Part shown: one piece after another, positions 20,478 to 29,617 of the stretch
How the letters are laid out: every line of letters begins with the position of its first letter
Position numbering within the stretch: position 1 is the first letter of the stretch
Source of the DNA: Ramlibacter lithotrophicus
Lineage (GTDB): Bacteria > Pseudomonadota > Gammaproteobacteria > Burkholderiales > Burkholderiaceae_C
Assembly: GCF_012184415.1 (NCBI RefSeq)
Contig: NZ_VTOX01000006.1
Location: 186,001 to 250,000 of the forward strand
Reading direction: 5' to 3'
Length of the DNA stretch: 64,000 nt
Program-made: the position numbers and the translations under genes
Notes under the pieces: generated by a model
The model's input: only the letters and a program-made list of their open reading frames with translations
What the model was told of the DNA's origin: nothing
The model's database searches: none

Positions 20478-21713
20478 TCAGGCGCGCAGCGACACCGCCG
20501 GTGCGGCCCGCGGCACGGCAGCTTCCCGGATGGGGAGATGGACGAGCGCCGCGCCCGCGGCCAGCACGATGTCGACGTACCAGACCCAGTCATAGGAGCC
20601 GGTGGCGTCGAACACCTTGCCGCCCAGCCACGCGCCCAGGAACCCGCCCACCTGGTGCGCGAGCATGACGATGCCGAACAGTGTCGCCATGTTGGCCGGG
20701 CCGAAGAAGCGCGCCACGAGCCCGGCCGTCGGCGGCACCGTGGACAGGAAGGTCGCGCCCATCACCGCCGCGAACAGCAGCACGATGGGACCGGTCTTCG
20801 GCGCGAACAGGAACGCCAGCACCGCCAGGCCGCGCGCCGCATAGACCAGCGACAGCAGCGACTTCATGCGCCAGCGGCCCACGGCCCAGCCCATGGCGAT
20901 GCTGCCGGCGATGTTGAACAGGCCGATCATCGCGAGCGCCCAGCCGGCCCACTGCGTTGGCAGGCCGCAGGAGGCGATCACGCCGGGCAGGTGGGTCGCA
21001 AGGAAGGCCACATGGAAGCCACACACGAAAAAGCCCGCCGACAGCATCAGGTAGCTGGGGTGCCGCAGCGCGGTGCGGATCGCCTCGCGCGTGCCGACCG
21101 GTGCCTGGGCAGCCGCGCCGTGCTCCATCGGGCTGCCGCGCAACACGAAGGCGGCCGGCAGGCACAGCAGCACCAGCACGCCGAGGATCTGCATGGCGGC
21201 GCTCCAGCCGAAAGCGCCCATCAGCGCGGCCGCAAGCGGCGCCATCACGAACTGGCCGAAGGAGCCACCGGCGTTCACGACGCCGGTCGCGAGCCCCCGG
21301 CGCTGGGGCGGGACCAGCCGGGTGGTGGCCGCCATCAGCACGGCCGGTCCCGCCATGCCGGCGCCGCCCGCGGCCAGCACGCCCACGGCGAGGATCAGCC
21401 CCGCGGTGCTGGTCATGAACGGCGTGATCACGGTCCCCAGCGCGACCAGCGCCACGCCCGCGAAGAGCACCCGGCCGGCACCGACCCGGTCCGCCATCGC
21501 CCCGGCGAAAGGCTGCGTGAGGCCCCACCAAAGCTGGCCGAACGCGAAGGCCAGGCTGATGCTGCCGACGCCCAGCCCGGTCGCGGTGTTCAGGGGCGAG
21601 ACGAACAGCCCCATGGTCTGGCGCGTTCCCATCGTCAGGGCGAAGACGCCCGCGGCCGCCGCGAGGACGACCAGGAACGGCAGGGCCTGGCGTGGCGCGG
21701 CATCACTCTTCAT
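20478..21713 (-). CDS. Major facilitator superfamily transporter
   Basis: A 411-residue MFS permease with twelve hydrophobic helices. Helices 1 and 2 are bridged by a region ending GAMADRVGAGRVLFAG, which matches the MFS loop 2-3 signature (G-x3-D-R-x-G). The relatives I recognise are of the NarK/oxalate-antiporter-like and drug/acid exporter type, so the substrate is open. The start overlaps the end of the upstream marR gene by 11 bp, giving a marR-MFS operon in which the regulator probably controls the transporter. Confidence 0.9.
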   Translation of the reverse strand: MKSDAAPRQALPFLVVLAAAAGVFALTMGTRQTMGLFVSPLNTATGLGVGSISLAFAFGQLWWGLTQPFAGAMADRVGAGRVLFAGVALVALGTVITPFMTSTAGLILAVGVLAAGGAGMAGPAVLMAATTRLVPPQRRGLATGVVNAGGSFGQFVMAPLAAALMGAFGWSAAMQILGVLVLLCLPAAFVLRGSPMEHGAAAQAPVGTREAIRTALRHPSYLMLSAGFFVCGFHVAFLATHLPGVIASCGLPTQWAGWALAMIGLFNIAGSIAMGWAVGRWRMKSLLSLVYAARGLAVLAFLFAPKTGPIVLLFAAVMGATFLSTVPPTAGLVARFFGPANMATLFGIVMLAHQVGGFLGAWLGGKVFDATGSYDWVWYVDIVLAAGAALVHLPIREAAVPRAAPAVSLRA

Positions 21714-22158
21714 GGGCTTCTCCGGGAGCGGGTGACAGCAGATCCAGGCATTCGTCGATCAGCGCGTGCAAGGCCGTCACGCGCGGCACGCCGAGCACCA
21801 TGTTGATGCCCTCCTGGGCCACGCGCCAGCGGCGCTGCGCCTCCCGCCGCTTCTCGCGCCCGGCGTCGGTCGCCGTGACGAGCCGGCTGCGGCCGTCGGC
21901 GCCGGGGCCCAGCTCGAGCCAGCCGGCGTCGACCAGCGGCCGCAGGTTGCGGGTGAGCGTCGAGGCGTCGACCTTCATCGCCCGCGCAAGATCGCCGGGG
22001 CGGATCGGCCCCAGCTTGACGACGTACGACAGCAGCGAATACTGCGTCGTCTTGAGCCCTGTCTTGCCGAGCTCGCCGTCATAGTGCTGCGCCACCCGGC
22101 GCATCAGCTGGCGCAGCTTGAGATTGGTGCAGCCCTGGGGCTTGACGGTGTGGTCCAT
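21703..22158 (-). CDS. MarR-family transcriptional regulator
   Basis: A 151-residue winged-helix regulator. The DNA-binding domain covers about residues 45-105 (IRPGDLARAMKVDASTLTRN and the wing PGADGRSRLVTATDAG). Dimerisation helices lie at both ends. It is first in an operon with the MFS transporter and is divergent from a thioesterase gene across 51 bp that contain two near-palindromic 12-mers. This is a classical arrangement for autorepression and control of the transporter; the ligand is unknown. Confidence 0.93.
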   Translation of the reverse strand: MDHTVKPQGCTNLKLRQLMRRVAQHYDGELGKTGLKTTQYSLLSYVVKLGPIRPGDLARAMKVDASTLTRNLRPLVDAGWLELGPGADGRSRLVTATDAGREKRREAQRRWRVAQEGINMVLGVPRVTALHALIDECLDLLSPAPGEAHEE

Positions 22159-22166
22159 CGCGATTA

Positions 22167-22193
22167 TTGTAGCTGCAACTCTTGCAACTGCAA
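22167..22193. promoter_or_regulatory. Candidate MarR operator: two near-palindromic 12-mers
   Basis: TTGTAGCTGCAA (22167-22178) and TTGCAACTGCAA (22182-22193) both fit TTGyArCTGCAA and lie 15 bp apart centre to centre. They occupy the 51-bp gap between divergent marR and the thioesterase gene. TGCAACT recurs three times (22174, 22183, 22189). MarR dimers typically bind such imperfect palindromes. Confidence 0.6.
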
Positions 22194-22209
22194 CTCTTCA
22201 CGATCCACC

Positions 22210-22755
22210 ATGACGACCATGAACCAGCTGGAGGCCTGGCTTGCCCAGGAACGCGAACAAGGCGCCCGCTACGAGGCCGGCGCCGGGCCCGGCGTGGCGA
22301 CCGCGGCCCAGGTCGCGGGCCGCGGCGGGCTGGACCTGATGCGCGCGATGCTGGCCGGAGAACTGCCGTACGCGACGATCGCCAGGACGCTGGACTTCAT
22401 GCTTCTGGAAGCGGACGAGGGCCGCGCCCTGTTCCAGGGCACGCCCGGCCCGGCGCACTTCAACCCGATGGGGACCGTGCACGGCGGCTGGTACGCGACG
22501 CTGCTCGACTCCGCGCTGGGCTGCGCTGTCCATACCATGCTGCCGCCGGGCCGCGCCTACACGACGGCGGAACTGGGCGTCAACCTGGTCCGCGCCATCG
22601 GCCCCAAGGCCCCGCGCGTGCGGGCCGAAGGCAAGGTGATCCACTGCGGGCGCCAGCTCGCCACCGCCGAGGGGCGGCTGTTCGGCCCGGACGGCACGCT
22701 GTACGCGCACGCAACCACCACCTGCCTGGTGTTCGACCTGCCCCCGGCGCGATAA
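22210..22755 (+). CDS. PaaI-type hotdog-fold thioesterase
   Basis: A 181-residue hotdog protein; family members hydrolyse acyl-CoA thioesters, often aromatic ones. The signature [20 protein letters not shown] contains the conserved H-G-G followed by a central Asp/Ser helix. Beta-strand segments such as [16 protein letters not shown] and [20 protein letters not shown] complete the fold. It starts just right of the MarR operator candidate, so it may share control with the marR-MFS operon. An alternative ATG three codons downstream (22219) is possible. gloA follows after 8 bp. Confidence 0.88.
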   Translation: MTTMNQLEAWLAQEREQGARYEAGAGPGVATAAQVAGRGGLDLMRAMLAGELPYATIARTLDFMLLEADEGRALFQGTPGPAHFNPMGTVHGGWYATLLDSALGCAVHTMLPPGRAYTTAELGVNLVRAIGPKAPRVRAEGKVIHCGRQLATAEGRLFGPDGTLYAHATTTCLVFDLPPAR

Positions 22756-22763
22756 TCCCGCGC

Positions 22764-23150
22764 ATGAGACTCCTCCACACCATGCTGCGCGTGGGCGACC
22801 TGCAGCGCTCGATCGACTTCTACACCCGCGTGCTCGGCATGAAGCTGCTGCGCACGACCGACCGCCCGGAGCAGAAGTATTCGCTGGCGTTCGTCGGCTA
22901 CGGCAGCAATCCGGAGCAGGCCGAGATCGAGCTCACCTACAACTACGGCGTCGACAAGTACGACCTGGGCACGGCCTACGGCCACATCGCGCTGGGCGTG
23001 CCGGATGCCTATGCCGCGTGCGAGAAGATCCGCGCCGCCGGCGGCGCCATCACGCGCGAGCCGGGCCCGGTCAAGGGCGGCAACACGGTGATCGCGTTCG
23101 TCACCGATCCGGACGGCTACAAGATCGAGCTGATCCAGCGCGACGCCTGA
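22764..23150 (+). CDS. gloA: Lactoylglutathione lyase (glyoxalase I)
   Basis: A 128-residue glyoxalase I, which isomerises the methylglyoxal-glutathione hemithioacetal to S-lactoylglutathione. Metal ligands are visible at the expected places: H5 (RLLHTMLRV), E in IELTYN, H in AYGHIALGV and E in [28 protein letters not shown] is the standard first module. Length is that of short bacterial, probably Ni-dependent, GloA. It follows the thioesterase gene by 8 bp and converges with eda. Confidence 0.96.
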   Translation: MRLLHTMLRVGDLQRSIDFYTRVLGMKLLRTTDRPEQKYSLAFVGYGSNPEQAEIELTYNYGVDKYDLGTAYGHIALGVPDAYAACEKIRAAGGAITREPGPVKGGNTVIAFVTDPDGYKIELIQRDA

Positions 23151-23156
23151 GCGGCG

Positions 23157-23798
23157 TCACCCGTGGCGGTGCACCGCGGCAGCCTGCCTGGCCAGCTGCG
23201 TGATGTGCGCCCAGTCGCCGCGCGCGACCACTTCCGGCGGCGTGAGCCAGGAACCCCCGACGCACACGACGTTCGGCAGGCGCAGGAAATCGCCGGCATT
23301 GCCGCCCGTGATGCCGCCGGTGGGACAGAACTTCACGTCGCCGAACGGCCCTTGCCAGGCCTTGAGCATGGCGACGCCGCCGGCCTGCAGCGCCGGGAAG
23401 AACTTCAGCGCGGTGTAGCCGTCCTCCTGCGCCGCCATGATCTCGCTGCCGGTGGCCACGCCGGGCAGCAGCGGCAGTTCCAGGTCGTGGCAGGCCTTGC
23501 CAACCGACTGGGTGTAGCCGGGGCTCACGGCAAAGCGTGCGCCGGCCATCGCGGCGGCCTGCGCATCGGCGGCGCTGCGCACCGTGCCGGCACCGACGAC
23601 CGCCTCCGGCACTTCCCTGGCCATGGCCTCGATGCAGGCCAGCGCCACCGGCGTGCGCAGCGTGACCTCCAGCATGCGGATCCCACCTTCGACCAGCGCC
23701 CGCGCCAGCGGCACCGCGTGGGCGACCTCGGTCAGCACGATCACCGGAATCACCGGCGCGTCGCCCATCACCTCCAGCGACGTCAGTTTCACAGCCAT
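23157..23798 (-). CDS. eda: KDPG/KHG aldolase (Entner-Doudoroff)
   Basis: A 213-residue class I aldolase cleaving 2-keto-3-deoxy-6-phosphogluconate to pyruvate and glyceraldehyde 3-phosphate. Landmarks are [20 protein letters not shown], the catalytic glutamate in [23 protein letters not shown] and the Schiff-base lysine in TALKFFPA, then CPTGGIT. Its start overlaps the end of edd by 10 bp, so edd-eda form a coupled operon. It differs from the DgoA aldolase at 15212-15850 in the substrate-loop sequence (LRTP instead of LNSP). Confidence 0.96.
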   Translation of the reverse strand: MAVKLTSLEVMGDAPVIPVIVLTEVAHAVPLARALVEGGIRMLEVTLRTPVALACIEAMAREVPEAVVGAGTVRSAADAQAAAMAGARFAVSPGYTQSVGKACHDLELPLLPGVATGSEIMAAQEDGYTALKFFPALQAGGVAMLKAWQGPFGDVKFCPTGGITGGNAGDFLRLPNVVCVGGSWLTPPEVVARGDWAHITQLARQAAAVHRHG

Positions 23799-25741
23799 GT
23801 ACAGGCACCTTCCTCAGCGGACAGTGCGTTGCGGCGGAAGGAGGCGAACAATTCGCGTCCGGTTCCATGGCCATCGGCCTGCCGCAGCGCCTGCGGCATT
23901 GTCGCAGCCTCGCGCGCCGACCATTCCGCGTCGGTCACCAGTGCCTGCAGGACACCGGCGTCGGCGTCCAGCCGCACGACGTCGCCGTCGCGCAGTTTCG
24001 CCAGCGGCCCGCCAGCCGAGGCTTCCGGGCAGACGTGGATCGCCGCCGGCACCTTGCCCGAGGCGCCGCTCATGCGGCCGTCGGTCACCAGCGCCACGCG
24101 AAACCCGCGGCCCTGCAGCACCGCGAGCGGCGGGGTCAACTTGTGCAGCTCCGGCATGCCGTTGGCCCGCGGCCCCTGCCAGCGGACGACACAGACGACG
24201 TCGCACTCGAGTTCGCCCGCCTTGAAGGCGGCAAGGAGTGCCTCCTGGCCGTCGAAGACGCGGGCCGGCGCTTCGACCAGATGGCGGTCGGCGGGCACCG
24301 CCGACACCTTGATCACGCTGCGGCCGAGGTTGCCGGTGAGCAGCTTCAGGCCGCCGGTGCGGCTGAACGGCTCGCTGGTGGGGCGCACCACCTGCGGATC
24401 GCGCGATGGCCCGATGTCGTGCCACACGATGCCCCCACCCCCACCCTCCCCCAGCGGGGGAGGGAGTGAACGCCCCTGCCCGTGTTCCTCCCCCTCCGTC
24501 GGCGAGGGAGGGGCTGAACGCCCCTGCCCGTGTTGCTCCCTCTCCCCCTGGGAGAGGGCTGGGGTGAGGGCTGGCGCCAGCGCCGGTTCGCAGGTGAACT
24601 CCCGGATGCCGCCCTCGCGCACCGTCAGCACGTCCTCGTGCATCAGGCCCGCATCGAGCAGTTCGCGGATCACGAAGCCAGGCCCGCCGGCGGCCTGGAA
24701 CTGGTTGACGTCGGCGCTGCCGTTCGGATAGACGCGGGCCAGCAGCGGCACCACGGCCGACAGCTGTGCGAAGTCGTCCCAGTCGATGGTGATGCCGGCG
24801 GCGCGCGCCACGGCGACCCAGTGGATCAGGTGGTTGGTGGAACCGCCGGTGGCCAGCAGCGCGGCCATCGCGTTGACGATTGCCCGCTCGTCGACCAGCC
24901 GGCCCACCGGCGTGTGGCGCCGCCCCTTGGCAATGGACAGCGCCGTGCGCACCGCCTCGCGCGTGAGCTGCTCGCGCAATTCGCCGCCCGGATTCACGAA
25001 GGCCGTGCCAGGCACGTGCAGGCCCATCGCCTCCATCAGCATCTGGTTGCTGTTGGCCGTGCCGTAGAAGGTGCAGGTGCCCGGCGAGTGGTAGGCGCGC
25101 GACTCGGCGCCCAGCAGTTCCGCGCGCCCGACGAGCCCCTGGGCCGCCTGCTCGCGCACCTTCGCCTTCTCGCTGTTGGACAGCCCGCTGGCCATCGGCC
25201 CGCCGGGCACGAACACCGCCGGCAGGTGGCCGAAATGCAGCACGCCGATCATGAGTCCCGGCACGATCTTGTCGCAGATGCCCAGCAGCAGCGCCGCGTC
25301 GAAGACGTCGTGGCTCAGCGCCACGGCCGTGGCCTGCGCAATCACGTCGCGCGAGAACAGGCTCAGCTCCATCCCGGGCAGGCCCTGCGTGACGCCGTCG
25401 CACATCGCCGGGACACCGCCGGCCACCTGCGCGGTCGCGCCGCGCTGTCGTGCCTCGTCCTTGATGATGTCGGGATAGGAGGCGAACGGCGCGTGCGCGG
25501 ACAACATGTCGTTGTACGACGTGACGATGCCGATGTTGGGCACGCGCTCGGCGACCACGCGGAACTTGTCCCGGCCCGGCAGCGCCGCGAACGCATGGGC
25601 CACGTTGGCGCATCCCATCCGGTCGGCGCTGCGCTCGCGGGCGGCGGCCGCGTCGACGCGTTGGAGGTAATCGCCGCGGGTGGCGGCGCTGCGCTGGCGC
25701 ATGCGCTCGGTCACGCGCGCCACGACAGGGTGAAGGCTCAT
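23789..25741 (-). CDS. edd: 6-phosphogluconate dehydratase with in-frame repeat insertion
   Basis: A 650-residue dehydratase making KDPG from 6-phosphogluconate, the committed Entner-Doudoroff step. Iron-sulfur cysteine segments and family motifs are visible: [64 protein letters not shown] and [17 protein letters not shown]. Family members are about 600 residues. Here some 50 extra residues (about 388-437) of low-complexity Gly/Pro/Glu sequence interrupt the protein just before W-H-D-I-G; the matching DNA is a set of palindromic repeats. The frame is open throughout, so the product is probably made, and the site is probably a surface loop. edd-eda face chaC across 120 bp. Confidence 0.93.
   Translation of the reverse strand: MSLHPVVARVTERMRQRSAATRGDYLQRVDAAAARERSADRMGCANVAHAFAALPGRDKFRVVAERVPNIGIVTSYNDMLSAHAPFASYPDIIKDEARQRGATAQVAGGVPAMCDGVTQGLPGMELSLFSRDVIAQATAVALSHDVFDAALLLGICDKIVPGLMIGVLHFGHLPAVFVPGGPMASGLSNSEKAKVREQAAQGLVGRAELLGAESRAYHSPGTCTFYGTANSNQMLMEAMGLHVPGTAFVNPGGELREQLTREAVRTALSIAKGRRHTPVGRLVDERAIVNAMAALLATGGSTNHLIHWVAVARAAGITIDWDDFAQLSAVVPLLARVYPNGSADVNQFQAAGGPGFVIRELLDAGLMHEDVLTVREGGIREFTCEPALAPALTPALSQGEREQHGQGRSAPPSPTEGEEHGQGRSLPPPLGEGGGGGIVWHDIGPSRDPQVVRPTSEPFSRTGGLKLLTGNLGRSVIKVSAVPADRHLVEAPARVFDGQEALLAAFKAGELECDVVCVVRWQGPRANGMPELHKLTPPLAVLQGRGFRVALVTDGRMSGASGKVPAAIHVCPEASAGGPLAKLRDGDVVRLDADAGVLQALVTDAEWSAREAATMPQALRQADGHGTGRELFASFRRNALSAEEGACTWL
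24431..24580. repeat. REP-like palindromic repeat cluster inside edd
   Basis: Three GC-rich hairpins stand in a row: a perfect 9-bp stem CCCTCCCCC-AGC-GGGGGAGGG (24444-24464), an imperfect one (about 24487-24513) and a perfect 9-bp stem CCCTCTCCC-CCT-GGGAGAGGG (24538-24558). Between them the 20-mer tgaacgcccctgcccgtgtt occurs twice exactly (24467-24486, 24515-24534), 48 bp apart. All of it lies within the edd reading frame and the spacing is a multiple of three. It resembles the dispersed CCCTCACCCC-type palindromes normally found between genes. Confidence 0.85.
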
Positions 25742-25860
25742 CGGCAGACAGCAGGAATCGCGGACTCGCGGCAGCCCATGCTACGTGAAGGCGCGCTCGC
25801 GCGGACCGCGCCGTTACCACCTGAAGGCATTCGAGCCAGAGCTGGCGCTACAGTTTGGGC

Positions 25861-26466
25861 ATGAGCATGACGAGCGAGCCGCCGAAGCCGCTGCGCGATC
25901 CCGCCGCGCTGCTGGAGAAGGTCCTGCAGGAGTGGGGCGGCGCCGGCGACCTGTGGATCTTCGGCTATGGCTCGCTGATCTGGCGGCCGGGCTTCGAGTT
26001 CGCCGAGCAGCGGCGCGCCAAGGTGCACGGCTGGCACCGCGCGCTCAAGATGTGGAGCCGCATCAATCGCGGCACGGCGCAGCGGCCAGGACTGGTCTTC
26101 GCGCTGCTGTCCGGCGGGTCGTGCCATGGGATGGTGTTCCGCGTACCCAGGGAACAGGGCGAGGCCGTGCTGCGCCAGCTCTGGCCGCGCGAGATGCCGC
26201 TGGCGACCTACGATCCGCGGTGGCTCGCCTGCCAGACCAGCCATGGGCCGGTGCGGGCGCTGGCGTTCACCCTCTCGCGCAAGAGTCCCAGCCACACCGG
26301 GCTGCTGACGGAGGCGGAATACCGGCGGATCTTCGCCGAGGCCAGCGGCATCTACGGCACGACGCTGGACTATGCCCACCGCACGCACGAGGAACTGCGG
26401 CGCCACGAGATCCGCGACCGGGCGCTGGAACGGTTGCTGAAGCTGCTTCAGGATCGCGGGTCCTGA
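25861..26466 (+). CDS. chaC: ChaC-like gamma-glutamylcyclotransferase
   Basis: A 201-residue protein of the ChaC family, which degrades glutathione to 5-oxoproline and Cys-Gly in the cytoplasm. The substrate-binding loop LWIFGYGSLIWRPGF is present at about residues 32-46, followed by KVHGWHRALKMWS and later GIYGTTLDYAHRT. ATG at 25861 is chosen; an in-frame TTG lies six bases upstream. It is divergent from edd and convergent with uvrD, separated from the latter by a strong hairpin. Confidence 0.9.
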   Translation: MSMTSEPPKPLRDPAALLEKVLQEWGGAGDLWIFGYGSLIWRPGFEFAEQRRAKVHGWHRALKMWSRINRGTAQRPGLVFALLSGGSCHGMVFRVPREQGEAVLRQLWPREMPLATYDPRWLACQTSHGPVRALAFTLSRKSPSHTGLLTEAEYRRIFAEASGIYGTTLDYAHRTHEELRRHEIRDRALERLLKLLQDRGS

Positions 26467-26467
26467 C

Positions 26468-26500
26468 CCAGCAGCCGGACGCTCTGCGTCCGGCTGCTGG
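26468..26500. terminator. Bidirectional terminator hairpin between chaC and uvrD
   Basis: A perfect 15-bp stem CCAGCAGCCGGACGC with loop TCT closes exactly between the two convergent genes and is followed by ATTTG on the plus strand. Only a weak T-run is present, but position and stem strength support a shared terminator. Confidence 0.7.
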
Positions 26501-26509
26501 ATTTGAGCA

Positions 26510-28921
26510 TCAAGGCACCGGCGTCAGTTTCGCCACCGCCAGCGCCAGCCACTTGATGCCGTGGCGGGGGAAGTTGATCTGCGCCCGCGCGTCGTCGCCC
26601 TGCCCTTCGATCGACAGTACCGTGCCCTCGCCGAACTTGGTGTGGAACACCTTCATGCCTTGCTTGAGTCCATGCGAGGGCGCCGCCTTCTGCGCCGGCA
26701 CCGGCGGGCTGGCGATCGACTCGCGCTGGAACCCGCCGCCGTAACTGCCGCCGCGCGTCGTCGGGTATCCCGCGCCGTAGCCGAACGCGGAGCCGCCGAA
26801 GGTCTGGTGCTTGGGCGTCAGCCACTTCAGCGCGCCTTCCGGCAGCTCGTCGAAGAAGCGGCTGCGCACGTTGTAGCGGGTCTGGCCGTGCAGCAGCCGC
26901 GTCTGCGAGTGGCTCAGGTACAGGCGCTTGCGCGCCCGCGTGATCGCCACGTACATCAGGCGCCGCTCCTCCTCCAGCCCGGCCGGGTCGGACAGCGAGT
27001 TCTCGTGCGGGAACAGGCCCTCCTCCAGGCCGCTGATGAAGACGCAGTCGAACTCGAGGCCCTTGGCCGAGTGCACCGTCATCAGCTGGATTGCATCCTG
27101 CCCGGCCTCGGCCTGGTTGTCGCCCGATTCGAGCGCTGCATGGGTCAGGAACGCGGCCAGCGGCGACAGCGTCTCGCCGGTCTCGGCGTCCGGCGGCACG
27201 TAGTCGGGCGCCGGTTCGTTGATCTCGGGCTGGCTCGGATCCAGGCCCTGGCTGGCCGGCGACTGGCGCAACATGCCCGGGGACAGCTCGTCCACCGGCA
27301 GCGCCACCGCGTCGCGGCCGAACCCTTCCTGGCTGACGAAGCTCTCGGCGGCGTTCACCAGTTCCTGCAGGTTCTCGACCCGGTCGGCGCCTTCGCGCTC
27401 GGCCTTGTAGTGTTCGACGAGCCCCGACTCCTGCAGCACCAGCTCGATGATCTCGCGCAGCGTGAGGTCGATGGTGCGTTCGCGCAGCACGTCGATCTTC
27501 GCGACGAACGCCGTGAGGTTGGCGCCCGCCTTGCCGGTGGTGGCGCTCACCGCGTCGTGCAGCGAGCAGCCGGCGGCCCGCGCGGCGTCCTGCAACTGCT
27601 CGATGCTGCGCGTGCCGATGCCGCGCGGCGGGAAGTTGACGATGCGCAGGAAACTGGTGTCGTCGCTCGGGTTCTCCAGCACGCGCAGGTAGGCCAGCGC
27701 GTGCTTGATCTCGGCCCGCTCGAAGAAGCGCAGGCCGCCGTAGACCCGGTACGGCACCGCGGCGTTGAACAGGCCCGTCTCGATCACCCGGCTCTGCGCG
27801 TTGCTGCGATACAGGATCGCGATCTCCTTCCGGTCGAAACCTCCCTCGGGCCCGTCGCCGCGCACCAGGTGCCGGATCTCCTCGACGATCCACTGCGCCT
27901 CGGCCAGGTCGGTGGGCGCCTCGTAGACCCGCACCGGCTCGCCGGCGCCCTGGTCGGTGCGCAGGTTCTTGCCGAGGCGGTTGCGGTTGTGGCTGATCAG
28001 CTCGTTGGCCGAATCCAGGATGTTGCTGTAGCTGCGGTAGTTGCGCTCCAGCTTGATCTGGTGCGCGACCTGGAACTCGCGCACGAAGTCGGCCATGTTG
28101 CCGACGCGGGCGCCGCGGAACGCATAGATGCTCTGGTCGTCGTCACCCACCGCGAACACGGAATTCGGCTGGGCGCCGGGCGACCCGTCGCGCGGCTGCG
28201 CGAACATCTTGATCCAGGCGTACTGCAGCTTGTTGGTGTCCTGGAACTCGTCGATCAGGATGTGCCGGAAGCGCCGCTGGTAGTGGTCGCGGATCGGATC
28301 GTTGCCCTGCAGCAGCTCGTAGCTGCGCAGCATCAGCTCGCCGAAGTCGACCACGCCTTCGCGCTGGCACTGCTCCTCGTAGAGCTGGTAGATCTCGACC
28401 TTCTTGCGATCGTCCTCGCCGTGCACCTCGACCATGTTGGGCCGCAGCCCGTCCTCCTTGCATCCGGCGATGAACCACTGCGTCTGCTTGGCGGGGAAGC
28501 GCTCGTCGTCGATGTTGAACTGCTTCATCAGCCGCTTGATGGCGGAGAGCTGGTCCTGGGTGTCCAGGATCTGGAAGCCCTGCGGCAGGTTGGCCAGCTT
28601 GTAGTGGGCCCGCAGGAAGCGGTTGCACAGGCCGTGGAAGGTACCGATCCACATGCCGCGCACGTTCAGCGGCAGCATCGCCTGCAGCCGCGTCATCATC
28701 TCGCGCGCCGCCTTGTTGGTGAAGGTGACGGCCAGCACGCCGCCGGGCGAGACCTGCCCCGTCGACAGCAGCCAGGCGATGCGGGTGGTGAGGACGCGGG
28801 TCTTGCCGGAGCCGGCGCCGGCCAGGATCAGCGCGTGCTCGTTCGGCAAGGTGACCGCCGCGCGCTGCTCGGGGTTGAGGTTGTGTAACAGCGGCGAGAC
28901 CGCGTCGGCTTCTGGGAACAT
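26510..28921 (-). CDS. uvrD: DNA helicase II (UvrD/PcrA type)
   Basis: An 803-residue superfamily 1A helicase for nucleotide-excision and mismatch repair. Motifs appear in order: Q motif and NPEQRAAVTLP, Walker A LAGAGSGKTRVL, motif Ia AVTFTNKAAREM, Walker B LIDEFQDTNKLQY, motif III VGDDDQSIYAFRGA, motif IV ERNYRS, motif V MTVHSAKGLEF and motif VI VAITRARKRLYLSHS. The C-terminus has the Tudor-like segment KVFHTKFGEGTVLSIEG that contacts RNA polymerase in UvrD/PcrA. ATG 28921 starts MFPEADAVSPLLHNLN; the longer open frame upstream is not used. The next gene starts only 21 bp away in the other direction. Confidence 0.97.
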   Translation of the reverse strand: MFPEADAVSPLLHNLNPEQRAAVTLPNEHALILAGAGSGKTRVLTTRIAWLLSTGQVSPGGVLAVTFTNKAAREMMTRLQAMLPLNVRGMWIGTFHGLCNRFLRAHYKLANLPQGFQILDTQDQLSAIKRLMKQFNIDDERFPAKQTQWFIAGCKEDGLRPNMVEVHGEDDRKKVEIYQLYEEQCQREGVVDFGELMLRSYELLQGNDPIRDHYQRRFRHILIDEFQDTNKLQYAWIKMFAQPRDGSPGAQPNSVFAVGDDDQSIYAFRGARVGNMADFVREFQVAHQIKLERNYRSYSNILDSANELISHNRNRLGKNLRTDQGAGEPVRVYEAPTDLAEAQWIVEEIRHLVRGDGPEGGFDRKEIAILYRSNAQSRVIETGLFNAAVPYRVYGGLRFFERAEIKHALAYLRVLENPSDDTSFLRIVNFPPRGIGTRSIEQLQDAARAAGCSLHDAVSATTGKAGANLTAFVAKIDVLRERTIDLTLREIIELVLQESGLVEHYKAEREGADRVENLQELVNAAESFVSQEGFGRDAVALPVDELSPGMLRQSPASQGLDPSQPEINEPAPDYVPPDAETGETLSPLAAFLTHAALESGDNQAEAGQDAIQLMTVHSAKGLEFDCVFISGLEEGLFPHENSLSDPAGLEEERRLMYVAITRARKRLYLSHSQTRLLHGQTRYNVRSRFFDELPEGALKWLTPKHQTFGGSAFGYGAGYPTTRGGSYGGGFQRESIASPPVPAQKAAPSHGLKQGMKVFHTKFGEGTVLSIEGQGDDARAQINFPRHGIKWLALAVAKLTPVP

Positions 28922-28942
28922 ACGGCATTGTAGGAAGCCACC

Positions 28943-29614
28943 ATGAAGGATTTGTCCCGTCCCGCGATCATCGCGGCGCTGCTGGCGCTGGCTGCGGCCG
29001 CGGCCGCCCAGCCGGCCTGCTCCAGCGACGGGCAGCCGCCGGCGGCCGCACTGCTGGAACGGTTCATCAATGCAGATTGCGACGGCTGCTGGACCGACGT
29101 GAAGACGGCCGAGCCCGGCCGCGGCGAGCTGGTGCTGGACTGGATCGTCCCCGGCCGGCGCGGGGACGACGCGCCGCTGTCCGCCGCCGCCCGCGACGAG
29201 GCCCTGGCCCGGCTCCAGGCCCTGGGCCAGGACGTTCCGGCCCACAGCCAGGACTGGCACCGGCCGCGCAGCGGCCGGCCGCTGGCGCTGCGGGTGGCCC
29301 ACGGACTGGCGTTCAACGGCTACATCGGCACCTCGATCGAACTGCGCGAGACCGCCCCCGGTCCCTGGCGCGCGTGGCTGCTGCTGGTCGAGGCGCTTCC
29401 CCCCGGCGGCGAGCGGTCGCCGGTGGCCCGCAACGTGGTGCGCAACGTGTTGCACGTGTCCTGGGACCCGGCGCGCGGCGAGCGGCCGTCCACAGCGCGC
29501 CCCATGAGCATTCCGGAGGGCGCGCGGCCGGAGCGGCTGCGGGTGGTCGGCCTGCTGGAAGACGCCCGCGGCCGGATCAGGGGCATCGCGCAGTCGCGCT
29601 GCGCCGGCCGCTGA
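28943..29614 (+). CDS. Hypothetical exported protein with CDGC motif
   Basis: A 223-residue protein with a Sec signal peptide (hydrophobic residues 8-22, cleavage near AAAQPAC). The mature part contains FINADCDGCWTD, a C-x2-C arrangement as in thioredoxin-like proteins such as the DUF1223 group, then charged and beta-rich sequence. No other catalytic motif is visible, so a redox or metal-binding role is only a guess. It is head-to-head with uvrD and nearly touches the convergent hydrolase gene (3 bp). Confidence 0.7.
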   Translation: MKDLSRPAIIAALLALAAAAAAQPACSSDGQPPAAALLERFINADCDGCWTDVKTAEPGRGELVLDWIVPGRRGDDAPLSAAARDEALARLQALGQDVPAHSQDWHRPRSGRPLALRVAHGLAFNGYIGTSIELRETAPGPWRAWLLLVEALPPGGERSPVARNVVRNVLHVSWDPARGERPSTARPMSIPEGARPERLRVVGLLEDARGRIRGIAQSRCAGR

Positions 29615-29617
29615 GCG

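Noticed and set aside
24431..24580. Regularly spaced repeats that could suggest a CRISPR array
   Set aside because: Only two exact copies of a 20-mer with hairpin-rich DNA between them, inside an open edd frame and without cas genes. This fits REP-like elements, not CRISPR.
26561..28888. A 775-codon open frame on the plus strand
   Set aside because: Antisense to uvrD, whose helicase motifs are complete. The antisense translation has no domain character.
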